Source: Monosiga brevicollis MX1
Taxonomy: Eukaryota > Opisthokonta > Choanoflagellata > Craspedida > Salpingoecidae
Direction: 5' to 3'
Assembly (NCBI RefSeq): GCF_000002865.3
Contig: NW_001865049.1
Span: 68,331-132,330 of the forward strand
Length of the DNA stretch: 64,000 bases
The notes below the pieces were generated by a model, which saw only the letters and a list, made by a program, of their open reading frames with translations, searched no databases and was not told the origin of the DNA. Below are positions 1-11,249 of this stretch, piece by piece (the stretch's first letter is position 1; every line of letters begins with the position of its first letter). The position numbers and the translations under genes are program-made.

Positions 1-636
1 TGGTGGATACAAAGGAGATGCTTCTCCCTGATTCTCGCAGAGGGATTCCGATTATGTCGGTTGCTGGACGTCATTGACACTCTCCTCTCCACATGTGCAG
101 CCTCGCTGATCTAGTTTTCTCCTGCATTTTGCTTGGGTTTGGTTTTTTTTTTTTCCTCTTTCATCTTTTTTCTCGCCCGTCTCTGCTGCCAGTGTTGTGC
201 CTCAGTCGTGGCCGCACACTTGCGCGATGCTGCGCCAATCTGCTCTGTACTTGGCCGCGTGATGGTTGTGTCATGTGCTTGTTCTCGTTTTATGTTTTTT
301 TTGTTCTGTTTTGTTTTTGTCGCATAGAGATGCAAGACTCGTTTAAGCTTTTTTTTCTCATTAGCTCCTATCTTCTCTTGTCTGGTTTCGTCTATATTGC
401 TTTTTTCCCCTGCCTGCCACTTTCAACCCTTCTGTCCTGTCCTGACATTTTCTTTCTGCTCTTAATCGAACTTTCAACAGCCATCTCTTGAGTATTTATT
501 CAATCATCAGCATCATTAGTCTGCAATTGAGGAAGAGGCATATTAAACAAAGCACACTTGTGCCGATACGTTCGAGTGCGGCCCTGACTCACTCCCTGTC
601 GATCCGTGTGTATTGCGCGCGCGCCCTCTCTCTCCC

Positions 637-691
<55 letters not shown>

Positions 692-742
692 CTCTCGATC
701 TGGTCCACTTTTAATGTTATTACCAAAAGCATCATGGGCAAG
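1..742. other. Left edge, no clear gene
   Basis: No complete gene is visible. A short plus-strand stretch from about 41 to 115 follows a CAG, stays open for about 24 codons and ends at a TAG. It could be the last exon of a gene entering from the left, but nothing in it is recognisable. The rest is T-rich and pyrimidine-rich and ends in a CT microsatellite. It lies 3' of the minus-strand gene that stops at 743. Confidence 0.3.
626..688. repeat. (CT)n microsatellite
   Basis: A nearly pure run of CT dinucleotides with a few CCCT interruptions at its left end. It lies about 55 bases beyond the stop codon of the minus-strand XKR-like gene, so it probably falls in that gene's 3' untranslated region. 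Confidence 0.9.
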
Positions 743-2731
743 CTAACAACGAGCGTCATGGCGACGCCGTTGGTGGACAAACAAGGGCGATGCGGTCACG
801 TCAGCAAAGATGGCATTGCCGTGCCGTTGCCGCAGTGGTGTAGGCGAGTCAAACTGAGGGCGCAGGGGTGGCACGGGCTGAGCTGCACGGTGGGCTGCGC
901 TCCTGCCCCCCATAAAAGAGGCACTGAGAGAGGTATTGAGCCCGCTGGGCTTGCCAGCGGGACTCTGCACCAGAGAAGAAGAAGGGGCCACGTCACCTCG
1001 ACGACTCAGCTGCAGCTTTGATGGTGTGACCATTGGCTGCGGCGGCGATTCCTGGAGCATGGCACCTCGGCGGGTAGTGAACGAGGCCGGGGCACGAGCG
1101 TGGTCGCGGCGCACGGACGCAGCAATGCGCTGCCCGAGCTCAGCAGTGACCGAGGCTGAAAGGGCGTGTGTAACGCGCGCGGGCGTTGCGCGTGGGGAGC
1201 GGTCAGCCTCGTTCATGAGCACGGATGGGCGTCGTGGCCCAAGATCCGATTTCCAAAACCGGGCGTGCATTTGACCGTAGAGCCCCAGCTGAGCCACGAT
1301 CAAGCCCGTGGCGGCCAAAACGAGGTGTTGAGGATACGAACGCGCGCCTTGCACGCTCTGAGACGCGACCAATGTGAGGTAGCAGGCAAGCACCAGCACG
1401 GTGGCACCGCGAGCCAGATAATACCGACGACTGAGCCAGAGTGGTTGTGTGGCCTTACTCTGAGCCATTGACTTGTGTGGGGTCAAAGCTTGCCCAAAGC
1501 CGATCCCTGACAAGCCTGTCGCCCGTTTAAGTGCGGTGCGTAAGGATCGTGACCCTCCCAATGCCAGTCGAGCCGTCTCTTTTCCAATGCTGCCCGAGTG
1601 GTGAGCGCCATACTGCCCACCGGGCAGGAGGCGCTCGTCCACGAAGATGAACAGAAGGAGGGGCCAAAGACGTGACTGGGCCAGCGTGTCGGGCCAGGCG
1701 CGAGCACCGAGAAGAGCCAGGGCACTCAAGGCGAGGTAAAGACAGGAAACGGCGAGCAGGTGGAGCCCGAGATGTTGCAGGAGGGCCAGGGTGCAGACGG
1801 CCAGGGCCAATTCGAGGGTGCGCCACAAAAGAAGAAGGAGGCGTCGTCGATCAAGAGCCGGGGCCACGGCCATGACTTGAAGGCGGGCGTCGTGTGAGGC
1901 CAAGTCCCAGGCAGTCACGGTCCACGCCAGGGGGAGGAGCGCGGCAGCGAGGCGCAGTCCGCGAAGGGTGGCGCTGGTTGCAAGATCGGCGCGGACAAGG
2001 AATGAAAGGGCGAGTTGAGGTAAGCCCTTGGAGATGGCATCCATAGCAGCAGGTGAGGACTGCAGGAAGAAGGGGTGCAGGGTCATGTAGGTTGGATGCT
2101 GGTAGGCCTGCGCTAGCTCAAAGTAGGGATGGAGGCGCAGGAGAATTAACAGGCGGTGGCACCAGCCAGCGTCGCGAAGCTGTGTGCGAAAGGTGGTGAG
2201 CTGCAGCAAGCCTGGCAGGAACATGAGCGCCAGCTGTAGGGGCAGCCACCAGGCAACCGGCGGGACGTGTGCAGGCGCTTCAAAGGTCGAGACGTGGAAC
2301 AGTGGGCCACAAGAGCTGAGAAGCAGGCCATAGTCAGCCAGAGTTTCGGGTAGATAAATGGCCGTTGACAGTGCCAGTTTGTAGAGAGCGCGCTGCGTGC
2401 GCTGACCAGCCGCCGAGCCTTCGGTGCGCGTCGAATGCGACTCGCGGTCATGCAGAGCTGGCGAGGTCTTTGAGGGTAAAGCCGCCGTGTTGGGCGTGTT
2501 CTCTGTGACATTTGCGTGATGCGCAGCCTCGGTTGCCGATGCTGGCAGCGCAGCTGAAGCAGATGCCACCATGGTCGAGGACGTCGGCTCGTCGGGCTTG
2601 GCATGCTTTTGGGGAGAGGCGCGCTTGGGCGAGGTCCGCTGCTTGGGCGAGCCCTTGCCTCGATTCTTGCCCATGACGTCGGCTTTGCTGCTGCGTCGCC
2701 GACGAACCAGCCGAGTGGCCAAGCTGCGCAA
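743..2731 (-). CDS. Multi-pass membrane protein, XK-related (XKR)-like
   Basis: A single open exon of 662 codons. The first ~115 residues are basic and Ser/Pro/Ala-rich and presumably cytosolic. They are followed by several hydrophobic segments between about residues 115 and 480, then a ~170-residue Arg/Ser-rich tail. A segment near residue 235 (SKGLPQLALSFLV) resembles the PQL(x)LQ motif of animal XK/XKR proteins, which are plasma-membrane lipid scramblases or their relatives. The tryptophan- and leucine-rich helices after it fit that fold loosely. This is a family-level guess from one motif and topology; an unrelated polytopic protein is possible. The start at 2731 gives the longest frame, and a second Met at 2674 (MGKNRGKG) is an equally plausible start. 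The gene is divergent from the coiled-coil gene at 3609. Confidence 0.5.
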   Translation of the reverse strand: MRSLATRLVRRRRSSKADVMGKNRGKGSPKQRTSPKRASPQKHAKPDEPTSSTMVASASAALPASATEAAHHANVTENTPNTAALPSKTSPALHDRESHSTRTEGSAAGQRTQRALYKLALSTAIYLPETLADYGLLLSSCGPLFHVSTFEAPAHVPPVAWWLPLQLALMFLPGLLQLTTFRTQLRDAGWCHRLLILLRLHPYFELAQAYQHPTYMTLHPFFLQSSPAAMDAISKGLPQLALSFLVRADLATSATLRGLRLAAALLPLAWTVTAWDLASHDARLQVMAVAPALDRRRLLLLLWRTLELALAVCTLALLQHLGLHLLAVSCLYLALSALALLGARAWPDTLAQSRLWPLLLFIFVDERLLPGGQYGAHHSGSIGKETARLALGGSRSLRTALKRATGLSGIGFGQALTPHKSMAQSKATQPLWLSRRYYLARGATVLVLACYLTLVASQSVQGARSYPQHLVLAATGLIVAQLGLYGQMHARFWKSDLGPRRPSVLMNEADRSPRATPARVTHALSASVTAELGQRIAASVRRDHARAPASFTTRRGAMLQESPPQPMVTPSKLQLSRRGDVAPSSSLVQSPAGKPSGLNTSLSASFMGGRSAAHRAAQPVPPLRPQFDSPTPLRQRHGNAIFADVTASPLFVHQRRRHDARC

Positions 2732-3348
2732 GCCGATTTAATCCGCCGAAGGCACGGGGCTGTCAATTCAACGCCCTGGCCTCTCGTCCAAGCAATGGGA
2801 CCCGCAGGCACCTCCCACTGCGTACGACAAGAGCTCCAAATCCTTTGAGCCACCACTGCGCAACTGTACGCTTACCCTATTGTTCACGCCACTGCGCCCC
2901 CGTCCAAGTTCCTCACGAGCACACCAGTGGGCGCTGCCGTTTCGTAGAGCTCGCTCTCACACACTCACACTCACACGATGAATTTGAAATTTTTCGCTGT
3001 TCTCCAAAATTGAAAAAAAATTCCAGATTTTGGCTTTATCGTCACTGTGTTCGCATACCGGGTTTGAAGGGTTGTGGACTTTAAGGGCGGCGCCGGCCGC
3101 GCCGGCGAGCTAGACGACAAAGTGCCAGCACCCAGGACAAGCCGATCGCTTGGTATCACAACAATATAGGCCCTCTCGGCTCAAAACTTTGACTGAACTC
3201 TCCATCTCTTCACTCTTGCTCACGCGCAGTCTCTCTCTCCCCCTTACCTGTCAGTTTGTTTGTTTTTTCATCAAGAAGAGACATAAGAGACACAGAGAGA
3301 GTGTGTGTGTGTTTGAGAGATACACACAGACACAGACACACACACACA

Positions 3349-3398
<50 letters not shown>

Positions 3399-3420
3399 GA
3401 GACACACACAGAGAGAGACA

Positions 3421-3502
<82 letters not shown>

Positions 3503-3608
3503 ATACACAGCCATTTCATTACAAGCAGGCATCAGAGTAGAGTTCAAAGAAGCAAAAAAAAAAGAGATTTTTACAGGTGGTGCTTGTGGTGTGTATGACG
3601 GGACTGCC
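2732..3608. promoter_or_regulatory. Divergent intergenic region with compound microsatellite
   Basis: This ~880-bp region separates the start of the minus-strand XKR-like gene from the start of the plus-strand coiled-coil gene, so it should carry both promoters. It contains a GC-rich patch near 3088-3110 (GGCGGCGCCGGCCGCGCC). Its right half is dominated by GGCACA and CA repeats. No convincing coding frame was seen outside repeat-driven frames. Confidence 0.5.
3319..3496. repeat. Compound microsatellite: CA, (GGCACA)n, CA
   Basis: A short CA tract leads into about seven copies of the hexamer GGCACA (about 3352-3397). A GA-containing spacer follows, then a long (CA)n tract of about 75 bases (about 3421-3496). 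The array ends about 110 bases upstream of the ATG at 3609 and is probably within the promoter or 5' leader of that gene. Confidence 0.92.
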
Positions 3609-4976
3609 ATGGCAGCGGCTCAGCAGTCGGATCGGGCTTTTCAGCTCAAGGCACAGGCTGTGACTGCTTTGAGCAAGGATCGGTATCATGTTGCCCTTCC
3701 CCTTTTACAGGAGGCCGCAGGTCGGGTCGTGGGCTCGCCGTCGTGTGCTGACCGCGCCACGCCAAGGGCATCAGCTCTCATGGCTCGGATGTGCCCGCCC
3801 GCCCAGCGTAGAATTGTACGAGCTGCTGGCGGCGAAGCAAACCATAGAGGTTGGCAGGATCCGTCCCGACAGGCGCTGCCTGGCATGCTTTTGCTCGCCA
3901 AAGGGGCTCCGTGCGGGTTGGAAACACTGGCTCACCAAGTCGTACGTTTTGGCTCTTAGCTCAAAACGCGTTTCTACACGGACAAGGCAACACATTGCCT
4001 CACCCTCATTGCCCTGGCCCGTGCTGCCGTCGAAGCACTACAGCCACGACCGGCGAGCCAGGCCACCGACAAGAATCCAGGTCAAGGCAGCTCCAGCAAC
4101 AAGGATGCGGTGCCCAATGACCAGGATTCTGGCGGCCAAGCCCTCGCCCCGGCTTCCGCGCCCACCGAAGCCCTCCAAAGGTACAGTGAGCTCATCAAGC
4201 CTCGGGCATGTACATAATCTCTTTGCAGTTGCATCCTCATCCTCATGTACGCGTCGTTGCGCAAATAGCTTGCGTGAAATGATGAGCGTTGACGTTGAAG
4301 AACTGGCCACCACCAATACGCGGTTTGTGACTTTTTCTGTGCCTTGGCTCCGCGGCGATGGCTGCCCTGGATGCCGACGCGTACCCAAACAGCAACTCTC
4401 ACCCCGTCTGTGGGTGGCTGTGCAGACTGCGCGAGCGCGTCGAAGACCTGGAAGCCCGCTTGGACGCTCTGCAACAAGCCCTCTATCAACAGGTGGGTAC
4501 ATCCCGGTTGACCGAGTTCAAGCCCTAGAGGCAGTGGGACGCCGCCTTGCTTACCCCACGTCATCTGTCTTCAGCTCCAGAACTCCGCAGCAGATGAAGC
4601 ATCCCACGAGGCCAAGACCAGCAACCTTGCTGTATGTGATCAGACCCTTCTGGCTCCTCAGGCCTGCCACAAAAAAAAAATCGTTGTGACTCTCTCTCGC
4701 TCTCCCCCACCCCTCTCTTGACTTTTGCCTTGGCCTGTCTTGTGGCGTCTGCTTTGCTTGTTCACCCTTTGTGTTGTCGGCGGTTCTTAGACGACCAGAC
4801 TTCAACTCGTCGAACGATGCCTGGCGGCTCAGGTCTGCCTTGCCCGTCTTCATTCACCCGTTGGGACCATCAATCCAGACTCATGGCCGCCCTTTCCCTG
4901 TCACCAGGACATGGACCAGATGCGGACGCGTTTGCTTGCCATTGTTCAGCGCCACGAGCAAGCCGAGATTGAATAG
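3609..4976 (+). CDS. Coiled-coil protein with MIT-like N-terminus, possibly NRBF2-like
   Basis: A small intron-rich gene. Exon 1 begins MAAAQQSDRAFQLKAQ at 3609. Joining its GCAG end to the TAG acceptor before AATTGTACGAG gives a helical hairpin (ALPLLQEAAELYELLAAKQ). The next exon starts at about 3960 with LKTRFYTDKATHCLTLIALA. Three helices of this kind at the N-terminus are typical of MIT domains. A later exon near 4435-4490 encodes a heptad-like coiled coil (ERVEDLEARLDALQQALYQQ), and the last exon runs from 4908 to the TAG at 4974-4976 (ending RHEQAEIE). MIT plus coiled coil is the plan of the autophagy PI3K-complex subunit NRBF2, so that is my best candidate. Exon boundaries between 4200 and 4900 are uncertain, and the resemblance is structural rather than by strong motifs. 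Confidence 0.45.
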
Positions 4977-5698
4977 CCACGACGGTCCCCCACTACCCCT
5001 GCTTTCTTGACGCGCGCTTGGCCTGCTGAGCAGGCCTAAAGCATGCAGGTTTGTGTCCATTGAGAAATGCGCAGCTTGAGAAATGCGCACAGAGTACTTG
5101 CGCGCAAGTTTAGCCCACAACACTGGTTGTGATTGACAATCGAGACTTTGTGAGCAGCAAATAAAGAAAATGAAATTCCTTTCCAGAAAAAAAAGGACAA
5201 GGGCAAAACGAAAACTTGATCCATACAACACCCCATGACCAGTGTGCAACGCTGATGTCGGGTGAGGTGGAGAACACAGCATGGAGAACAGAAACGGCGA
5301 TAACAAGACACAAGGCGCCGCACCATCAAAGAGGGCTAAGGATAACCAAAACAAAGAGAACAGGATGGCGCTCTCTCACCAACGCCCCCACCTCAACTTC
5401 AAATCAAACGTTCATCATCAAATGCAGCCACAAGAAAGGGAAACCAGACAAAAAAGGAAATAAAGGCGGGAGCAATGAGCCGAGAGACGAGCACATTGTT
5501 GCAAGAAAGCAAGATCACGACAAAACTGGTCATCAAAGCGCAGCACGATGATCACTCAGGCTAGTCATGACCGGAAGCGGGGCCGGCGCGGCACACACAG
5601 TGTTGTCCACCCAACTGATAAGTCAGATTGGCACGCAAAAGTCGGCCTAAGCCTCCTCACCCGAGCACATGCACACAGAGCACCTATACAGCGTTCAT
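4977..5698. other. Convergent intergenic region
   Basis: This lies between the 3' ends of the coiled-coil gene (+) and RAB23 (-). It is A-rich on the plus strand around 5160-5480, and the frames there are low-complexity. No gene was identified; it likely holds two 3' untranslated regions. Confidence 0.5.
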
Positions 5699-6769
5699 CT
5701 AAAGCAAAACGCAAGGTCCGGCCTTCTTCTTGCCGCCAGTGCGTTGCTTGGGCTGGGGCTGTAACCGGACGGCACCACCCGTGGCAAAATCCACGGGAGC
5801 CTTGGTTGGACTCTGGGGTCCGGTGGCGGGGCCACTTGCGCTGGCCGGTGCAGACGCTGTACTGAGACGCTGTACAAAAAGCTCGGACAGATACTTGAAC
5901 ACTTCGTCAATATTGTAGTTCTCCTGCACAGAGGTGCGATAAAATTTCAGCTTGACTTCCTTAGCGAGCTCTTCAGCCTCCTCCTTGGTCATGACAGCAT
6001 CGTCGACCAGATCGATCTGTACAAGAACCAGCGTGTGTGAGCTGGGTGTGCCCACCGGCACGCGCCAGGCCGTGCATGCAGGACTGTGGACCAAGACAGC
6101 GCCGGACCTTATTCTGTATTAAAACCATGGGAATACTGCCAACCTCCGCCTCGACCTTGCCAATCCAAGACTTGACGGCTTCAAAGGATGCGCGATCAAT
6201 GGTCGAGAAGGCGACAACACATGCTTCGGCATCTGGAAAAGGCGCATCACAAGTTGACAAGTTGACCCGACAAAACGATCAAGGACAGCTCAAGGGGGTG
6301 TGGGGGCACGGAGTCCGACCAAGCATGCTGGGCGCGAGCAACAAAAAAGACAACACGCTCGTACCTCGATAATAGGCCTTTGTCATGCTATCAAACTCCT
6401 CCTGGCCAGCCGTGTCCCAGATCATGAGACGCAGATCTTCACCACTGACCTGGAGCTTCTTCTCCAAAAAGTCAACACCAATAGTCTTTTTGTATTCTTG
6501 GGTGAAGACACCCTTGCAGTACCGCTGGATCATGGACGACTTGCCAACGGCACCATTGCCCACAATTAGGACCTGTCAAGCATCGAGCAACAAAGGCAAT
6601 CAATCACTGCACCGCCAGGTGTACGGCAAAAGCGAGATATGTGCTCCGAATAGCAATCGACGCGACACAATATCTCGCACGGAGCTGAAGAGTACCGAAA
6701 CTGCGCGTGAGCAAAGGCAGCAAGAGACGGGCTCACCTTGACGGGATGTTCGATATCCTCCTGAAGCAT
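5699..6769 (-). CDS. RAB23: Rab family small GTPase RAB23
   Basis: Four exons join in phase to 227 residues: 6737-6769, 6365-6572, 6108-6232 and 5699-6016. All GTPase motifs are present: P-loop GNGAVGKSS, switch I around KKTIGVDF, WDTAGQEEFDSMTKAYYRG in switch II, NKID for guanine specificity, and a SAK-equivalent in YRTSVQENYN. The start MLQEDIEHPVK and the blocks MIQRYCKG, YKKTIGVDFLE and EVFKYL are characteristic of animal RAB23 rather than other Rabs. The protein ends in a CaaX box (CVLL) predicting geranylgeranylation. In animals RAB23 acts at cilia and endomembranes and restrains Hedgehog signalling. In a unicellular flagellate a ciliary trafficking role is the likelier inference. The length is close to that of vertebrate RAB23. 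Confidence 0.93.
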
Positions 6770-8825
6770 GTTGGTGGTTCTCCTGGCAACACCCAGAACA
6801 CTCGCTTTTCAAGTGCTGGAATTGGAAGAAAAATGAGGGACAAGCCGAGCTTTGCGCACGGCGAGCAACCCGGTCGTTGAGGCACGAAGATGAACTTGAC
6901 CAGCAGTGGCTCAAGGGCTTGCCCACGGTCGAGCTTTGGCAGCGTCGAAACAATTCGGTTCAGCTACACGGGTGCGTGAAGCTGCACACACGAGATGGCC
7001 CTTGGCAGCAATAAACCGAGCTTGATCGGCAACAACGCGTCGCAACACGAGGCCGAATCGAATGCCAGGCTCTGCTTCAAGCGGGACACGGCTCACGACG
7101 ACAGGGCAACGAACAGACAAGGCCACCAGGATGGCAGCGCAGTGTCAATCAAGTGCACGTAGAGTAGCTGACCCTGGAAAAGATTGCGTGCGTATGATAA
7201 TCGCAGGCTCAACAGCCCAAAGGCAAGGACAATCGTGCGCCCAAGTACTGCAAAGACCGTCGCTCATGTGCCGGAATGTTGGTCCGGTTTAGTGTCTGGG
7301 GGTGATGGCCAGTTGATCGTTTGACAAGGAGCGAGCGCAAGCCAGCAACAAGCAGGCAGAAGTATCGTCAGCAAGGCGCAAAATTCCTCCAGCCAACCGT
7401 GGTATTGTGTCCCGTATCAAGCGAGCAGGGGGGCAACGGGGCGGGTCCAAATACCGGCTGCCGTTTAGTTCCCGACGACACTTACAGCCAAACAAAAAAA
7501 AAAAAGAAAAACAGAGACAACAAAGCATCGACCGTGCTAGAGAGTGCGGTGCGGTGGAGATCCGGTTCAGAGAGTTGAATCTGCTGCATGTGAAACTTAA
7601 GCTTGAATTGTTGGTGTAATCAGAGAAACATCCGCAGAGCTGTGAAACTGTAGAGAATGTTTACTGTGACAAACGATTGTTTTTTCGTGGATATGTGCTT
7701 TGCCGCCCGTCTCCCGCGTCTGGCCAGCGTCCCCGAGCCCCTCTTGCGACAAAAAACAGGTCGCCGAGCATCATTTCCATGCGCCTCCGCTCCCCAGGCT
7801 CGCACGCCCTGTGCTCCAACGGGCCGCCCCATAGCGCTGCCATTTGATCATCACTGGCAACCGTGTTGAGCGTGAAAGCTCCAACAGTGGGCGGTTGGGG
7901 GTCAGGCTATACCACGCACTAGACTATTTGACCCCAGCTCTGAAACACGAATGTCATACATGTACAAAATCTTCTGCCCGTTTAGTCTGACAACTTTGTC
8001 AGACTACTGACTGACTTATTGTCAGCAAGACCGCCGCCTCCCTATGCTGTCGCTGGAACAGCATAGGGGCGCCTCATGGCGGTGGCAGGCGAATGCTCCT
8101 ACCACATGCCCCAAGTACACCACCCAGGCAGAGTGAGTTCTGGTATCATGATTCCATGCCTATGAACTTGCCCGTCGGCATCGGCCAGAGCCGCTTCAAA
8201 TCCATTCAAAAATAGCATAGAAGCAAAGAAGCGGCTTGCTGACCCAATGCATTTATTGAAGTGAGCGACTGTGATGGTTGTTCGTCCATGAATCTCTACC
8301 CTTGACCATTTTTATGAAGATGCGGGCTCACTTTGTGCACTAGTATCCGGAACGTCGCATCCGGGTTTGTTCGTCAACAGGATTGCGTGCATCAGCATTT
8401 GTTTCGCGTGATTAACAAGTTTGCGCATGATTATTGAACTTTGGTTTTCGGGCCAATATGGCATCCACAGTTGGTGTACAAACACCAGAGTTCTCCCAAC
8501 GGCTTTGCTCAACTTAACACCTTTGCTGAGCTCGATATGACTGCCGGAACATTCGAAACACGGCTCGGCCGATAAAGGTCTTAATATCTAGACTTAAATA
8601 AAAAAAAAAAAAAAAAAAAAAAAGCGCTGCAAAAAACCCGTTTGAACGTTCGCGTCAAATCCGTGCTTCATGTATTTGAGCACTCACGCCCTGGAGCCTG
8701 ACAGAACTTCAAAAGGATGTTTGAACGAAGCCATTTCTTTGTCTGAAGAATCAAAGGTGATACGAATGGATTGGGTAGCAGGCGCCGTGGGTAGCTGGGA
8801 GGGATCTAGAGCGGACGCAGCTCAG
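6770..8825. other. Two-kb intergenic region with palindrome and A-run
   Basis: This lies upstream of RAB23 and downstream of ILRUN, both on the minus strand. The part next to 6769 should hold the RAB23 promoter. Frames here are short and lack recognisable domains or consistent splice structure, so I call no gene. It contains a perfect inverted repeat at 7984-8005 and a 24-A run at 8600-8623 just after AATAAA. From about 7900 to 8700 it is more AT-rich than the flanks. Confidence 0.45.
7984..8005. repeat. Perfect 10-bp inverted repeat
   Basis: The arms AGTCTGACAA and TTGTCAGACT are exact reverse complements separated by two bases, which gives a near-perfect 22-bp palindrome. A related element with AAGTCTGAC/GTCAGACTT arms lies at 39045-39073. 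It could be a factor-binding palindrome or an RNA hairpin; its role is unknown. Confidence 0.8.
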
Positions 8826-10424
8826 CTAGAGCGTGTCCATGTCGTCCGAGCCTGCTCCTGGTTGTTGTTGGTTGTATGTCTGCTCAAAGGCACGTGCTGA
8901 ACTGCCAAAGACATGTTGTGACAGATTCCAGTTTTGTGGGCTGGCCATCTGAAAGGTGGGCGCGTGCATGTTCGCTCCGATCCCCGCGGCCGCGGAGCCA
9001 CTCGAGCCGCTTTGCGAAGGGTAGGTAAAGACGGGTGCCATGGATCCACTCTCGCTTTGAGCAGAGGACTCGGCCCCAAAGTGGGTGGCATTCATTTTTT
9101 GCAACAGTGGAAGCGTGCCACCCTCGGCGACCGTGATGACCACCCAGATTTGATCTCCAAAATACTGCCGAGACGATATGCCAAAGGTGAGACGGGAATT
9201 GAGCTTGTCCTAAAAAGCCGGTTTGCGTAGGCAGCAACAATGACCCGCGCATTCATAGGGGCAGATCACGACCCACACGCCATACCTGTACGCCGCCATT
9301 AATGTAGCACAGCCGATAGGCCACAGCGTACTCGCCTGCCTCTACACTCACACATCCGAGATTGCGGACACCGGATGAGTTGCCGGCAGCATGGCCGTGA
9401 CTACACCGGGCTGTTTCACGCGAGGGTTTCACGCGAGAGCAAGACTCGAAGTGGTCAAGGGCAACAAAAGGGTGGGCCAGTGTACCTTGTGGTGATTTCA
9501 TGGGCACGGTCAAGTCACAAGTCTACATTCATACATCATCAGGCACAAGGCTGGGCGTGAGCCACGAAAAAGGAAAAAAAAAAGTATGCAAACCCACGGG
9601 TCATGTGTTGTCAATGCGTGGGCTCGTACCGCGCCAGGATCAAGGGCCGGGACGTGAATCACAGGCGCTTGATGCATGCGTGGCCCTTGCACCAGCTCGA
9701 GCTGTGTTGACCTGTGGCGTAGCGCCAGAGCACGGTCAATGCGTGAGTTTCTCCATCAGCCACATCCATCTGGCTCAGGTGCGCGGTGCTCAACTCCCAC
9801 AAACGGTGCTTTCGACTCCAAAAGACACCACACGTACGGGGGCCAAGCGATGGGGCCGTTGTTGACCAGGCGCCACGTCTTCTCAAATACAAAGCCCGGA
9901 GGCACAGCCTCGCCATCACCAAAAGTTACGTCACACACAAGCTCCGCTGAGGGCTGTGGACCCATAGCAGCATTGACTGCATTTGCGCCACCCTGATCAA
10001 AGAAAGACACCACTGCCGCCTCCAGGTTCCTGCGATTACACGAACACAGGGCCAGAAGTGAGGCTCCGACGGCCTTCCGGTGGCGCAACATGTGTAAGTG
10101 TGCATAGAGCACAAGGGGAAGCGCCACACTCGGCGCAAACGCACCAGCTGTTGGCTTCCAGAAAGAAGGTAGCCGCCTCTTGGCTCATGCCAGGCACAAG
10201 TTGACAAAAGCGTTGCACCAGGGCGGACGGGTCGTCAGTGCCCATGGACTATCAGGCGCATTGAATAGACGCGTGAGGGTATCCGGCGATGAGGTGTCAT
10301 TTCATCAATACCAGCCTGCTACACGCCTCCAAATACACCAACACGAGTTCCTTTGCCAACGCCAGAGCCCGAACGATGCGTTGTTGCACACCTGCATCAT
10401 GTTGACAAGATCGTCGGCCGACAT
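8826..10424 (-). CDS. ILRUN: ILRUN (C6orf106)-like protein, UBA-like plus NBR1/FW domain
   Basis: Six exons. Four boundaries are firm: 10392-10424 (MSADDLVNMMQ), 10145-10248, 9838-10029 and 9630-9711. The fifth ends at 9296, but its acceptor, near 9375, is uncertain. The last is 8826-9209. The first part aligns to the UBA-like helices of human ILRUN (RFCQLVPGMSQEAATFFLEANSWNLEAAV). The middle matches the FW (four-tryptophan, NBR1-like) beta-sandwich: FGDGEAVPPGFVFEKTWRL, NNGPIAWPP, GEYAVAYRLCYINGG and YFGDQIWVVITVAEGG. The C-terminal ~100 residues are Ser/Gln/Gly-rich and probably disordered, as in the animal protein. ILRUN binds p300/CBP and IRF3 and dampens antiviral transcription in vertebrates. 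Those partners should not be assumed here, and the FW domain more broadly suggests a protein-binding adaptor. One weak splice junction remains. Confidence 0.85.
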
Positions 10425-10784
10425 GGTGCCGCGTGGAGGCAACTGTGTCGTGGCGGGGCCGAAAGGGGCAGGGCAGCCGGTGGGCCAAGAGGCCTGGTCC
10501 CGGTTCGGCTCGCTGGTCACCCACGCACAGCCCCAAACCTATTAGGACTGACAGCACACCACAGTTATGCATTCCCACCGCAGCTCGTTTATCAACGCGT
10601 GCTTGCAAGTACGCCGGCGAGAGACACCACGCACGTTGGCGCTTGTCGGCATCGGCAAGGGATTGGCCATGCACTCCAACATACCCGCAAAAAAACGGCA
10701 CGACCGTCAATCCGATTATCGCACGCGACTTCTCAAAGGTTATTCCTGCTGCCCCTTGCTTACAACCGTCCTAGCTTCCACCAA

Positions 10785-10844
<60 letters not shown>

Positions 10845-11249
10845 GTTCTGTCGTCGCGTGTCGTGTAGAAACCTGTCACGCTCTGCTCTTTGTGTGTGTG
10901 TTGTCGCAACCATCAAAATTTTGGCGCCCAATTCGGTTATCTTCACTAGTTTCGTCTCCTCGTCTTTCAGTTGTCTGACATTTGCTGTCTCTCAATCGGA
11001 TTCGCGCCAGGAGGAGTTCGCTTGCATAATAATTTTGTGCTTTGAAAACATGTGTTGATCCGCTCTGCCAGTACTCACACCACACGCCCACCTATGATTA
11101 TATTGCTACATGCGTGAGTGTGTAGTGCTCTTTCAAAACGCGGGTGAAGTGGGCTGGGTATACTTGTTTTGTCTGAGGCTCCTTGGTGACTTTGCAGCCC
11201 AGCGACAACCGATCGATGTTGAGCAAGTGGAAGTCTTGCAATCTGGCTT
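10425..11249. other. Intergenic region with GTC repeat
   Basis: This lies upstream of ILRUN. A (CGT)20 array occupies 10785-10844 and creates open frames of poly-Val, poly-Arg or poly-Thr on both strands, which I treat as artefacts. From about 10870 the GC content drops. No gene was recognised. Confidence 0.5.
10785..10844. repeat. (CGT)20 trinucleotide repeat
   Basis: Twenty uninterrupted CGT units, about 360 bases upstream of the ILRUN start codon. The purity suggests recent expansion. Length would be expected to vary between strains. Confidence 0.95.

Noticed and set aside
3210-3610. Open frames rich in Cys-Val, His-Thr or Gln-Ala across 3300-3500 on both strands
   Set aside because: They are translations of the CA and GGCACA repeats and have no independent coding support.
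10567-11058. 163-codon plus-strand frame with poly-Val (and poly-Thr on the other strand)
   Set aside because: It exists only because the CGT repeat is open in every frame; the flanks show no domain.
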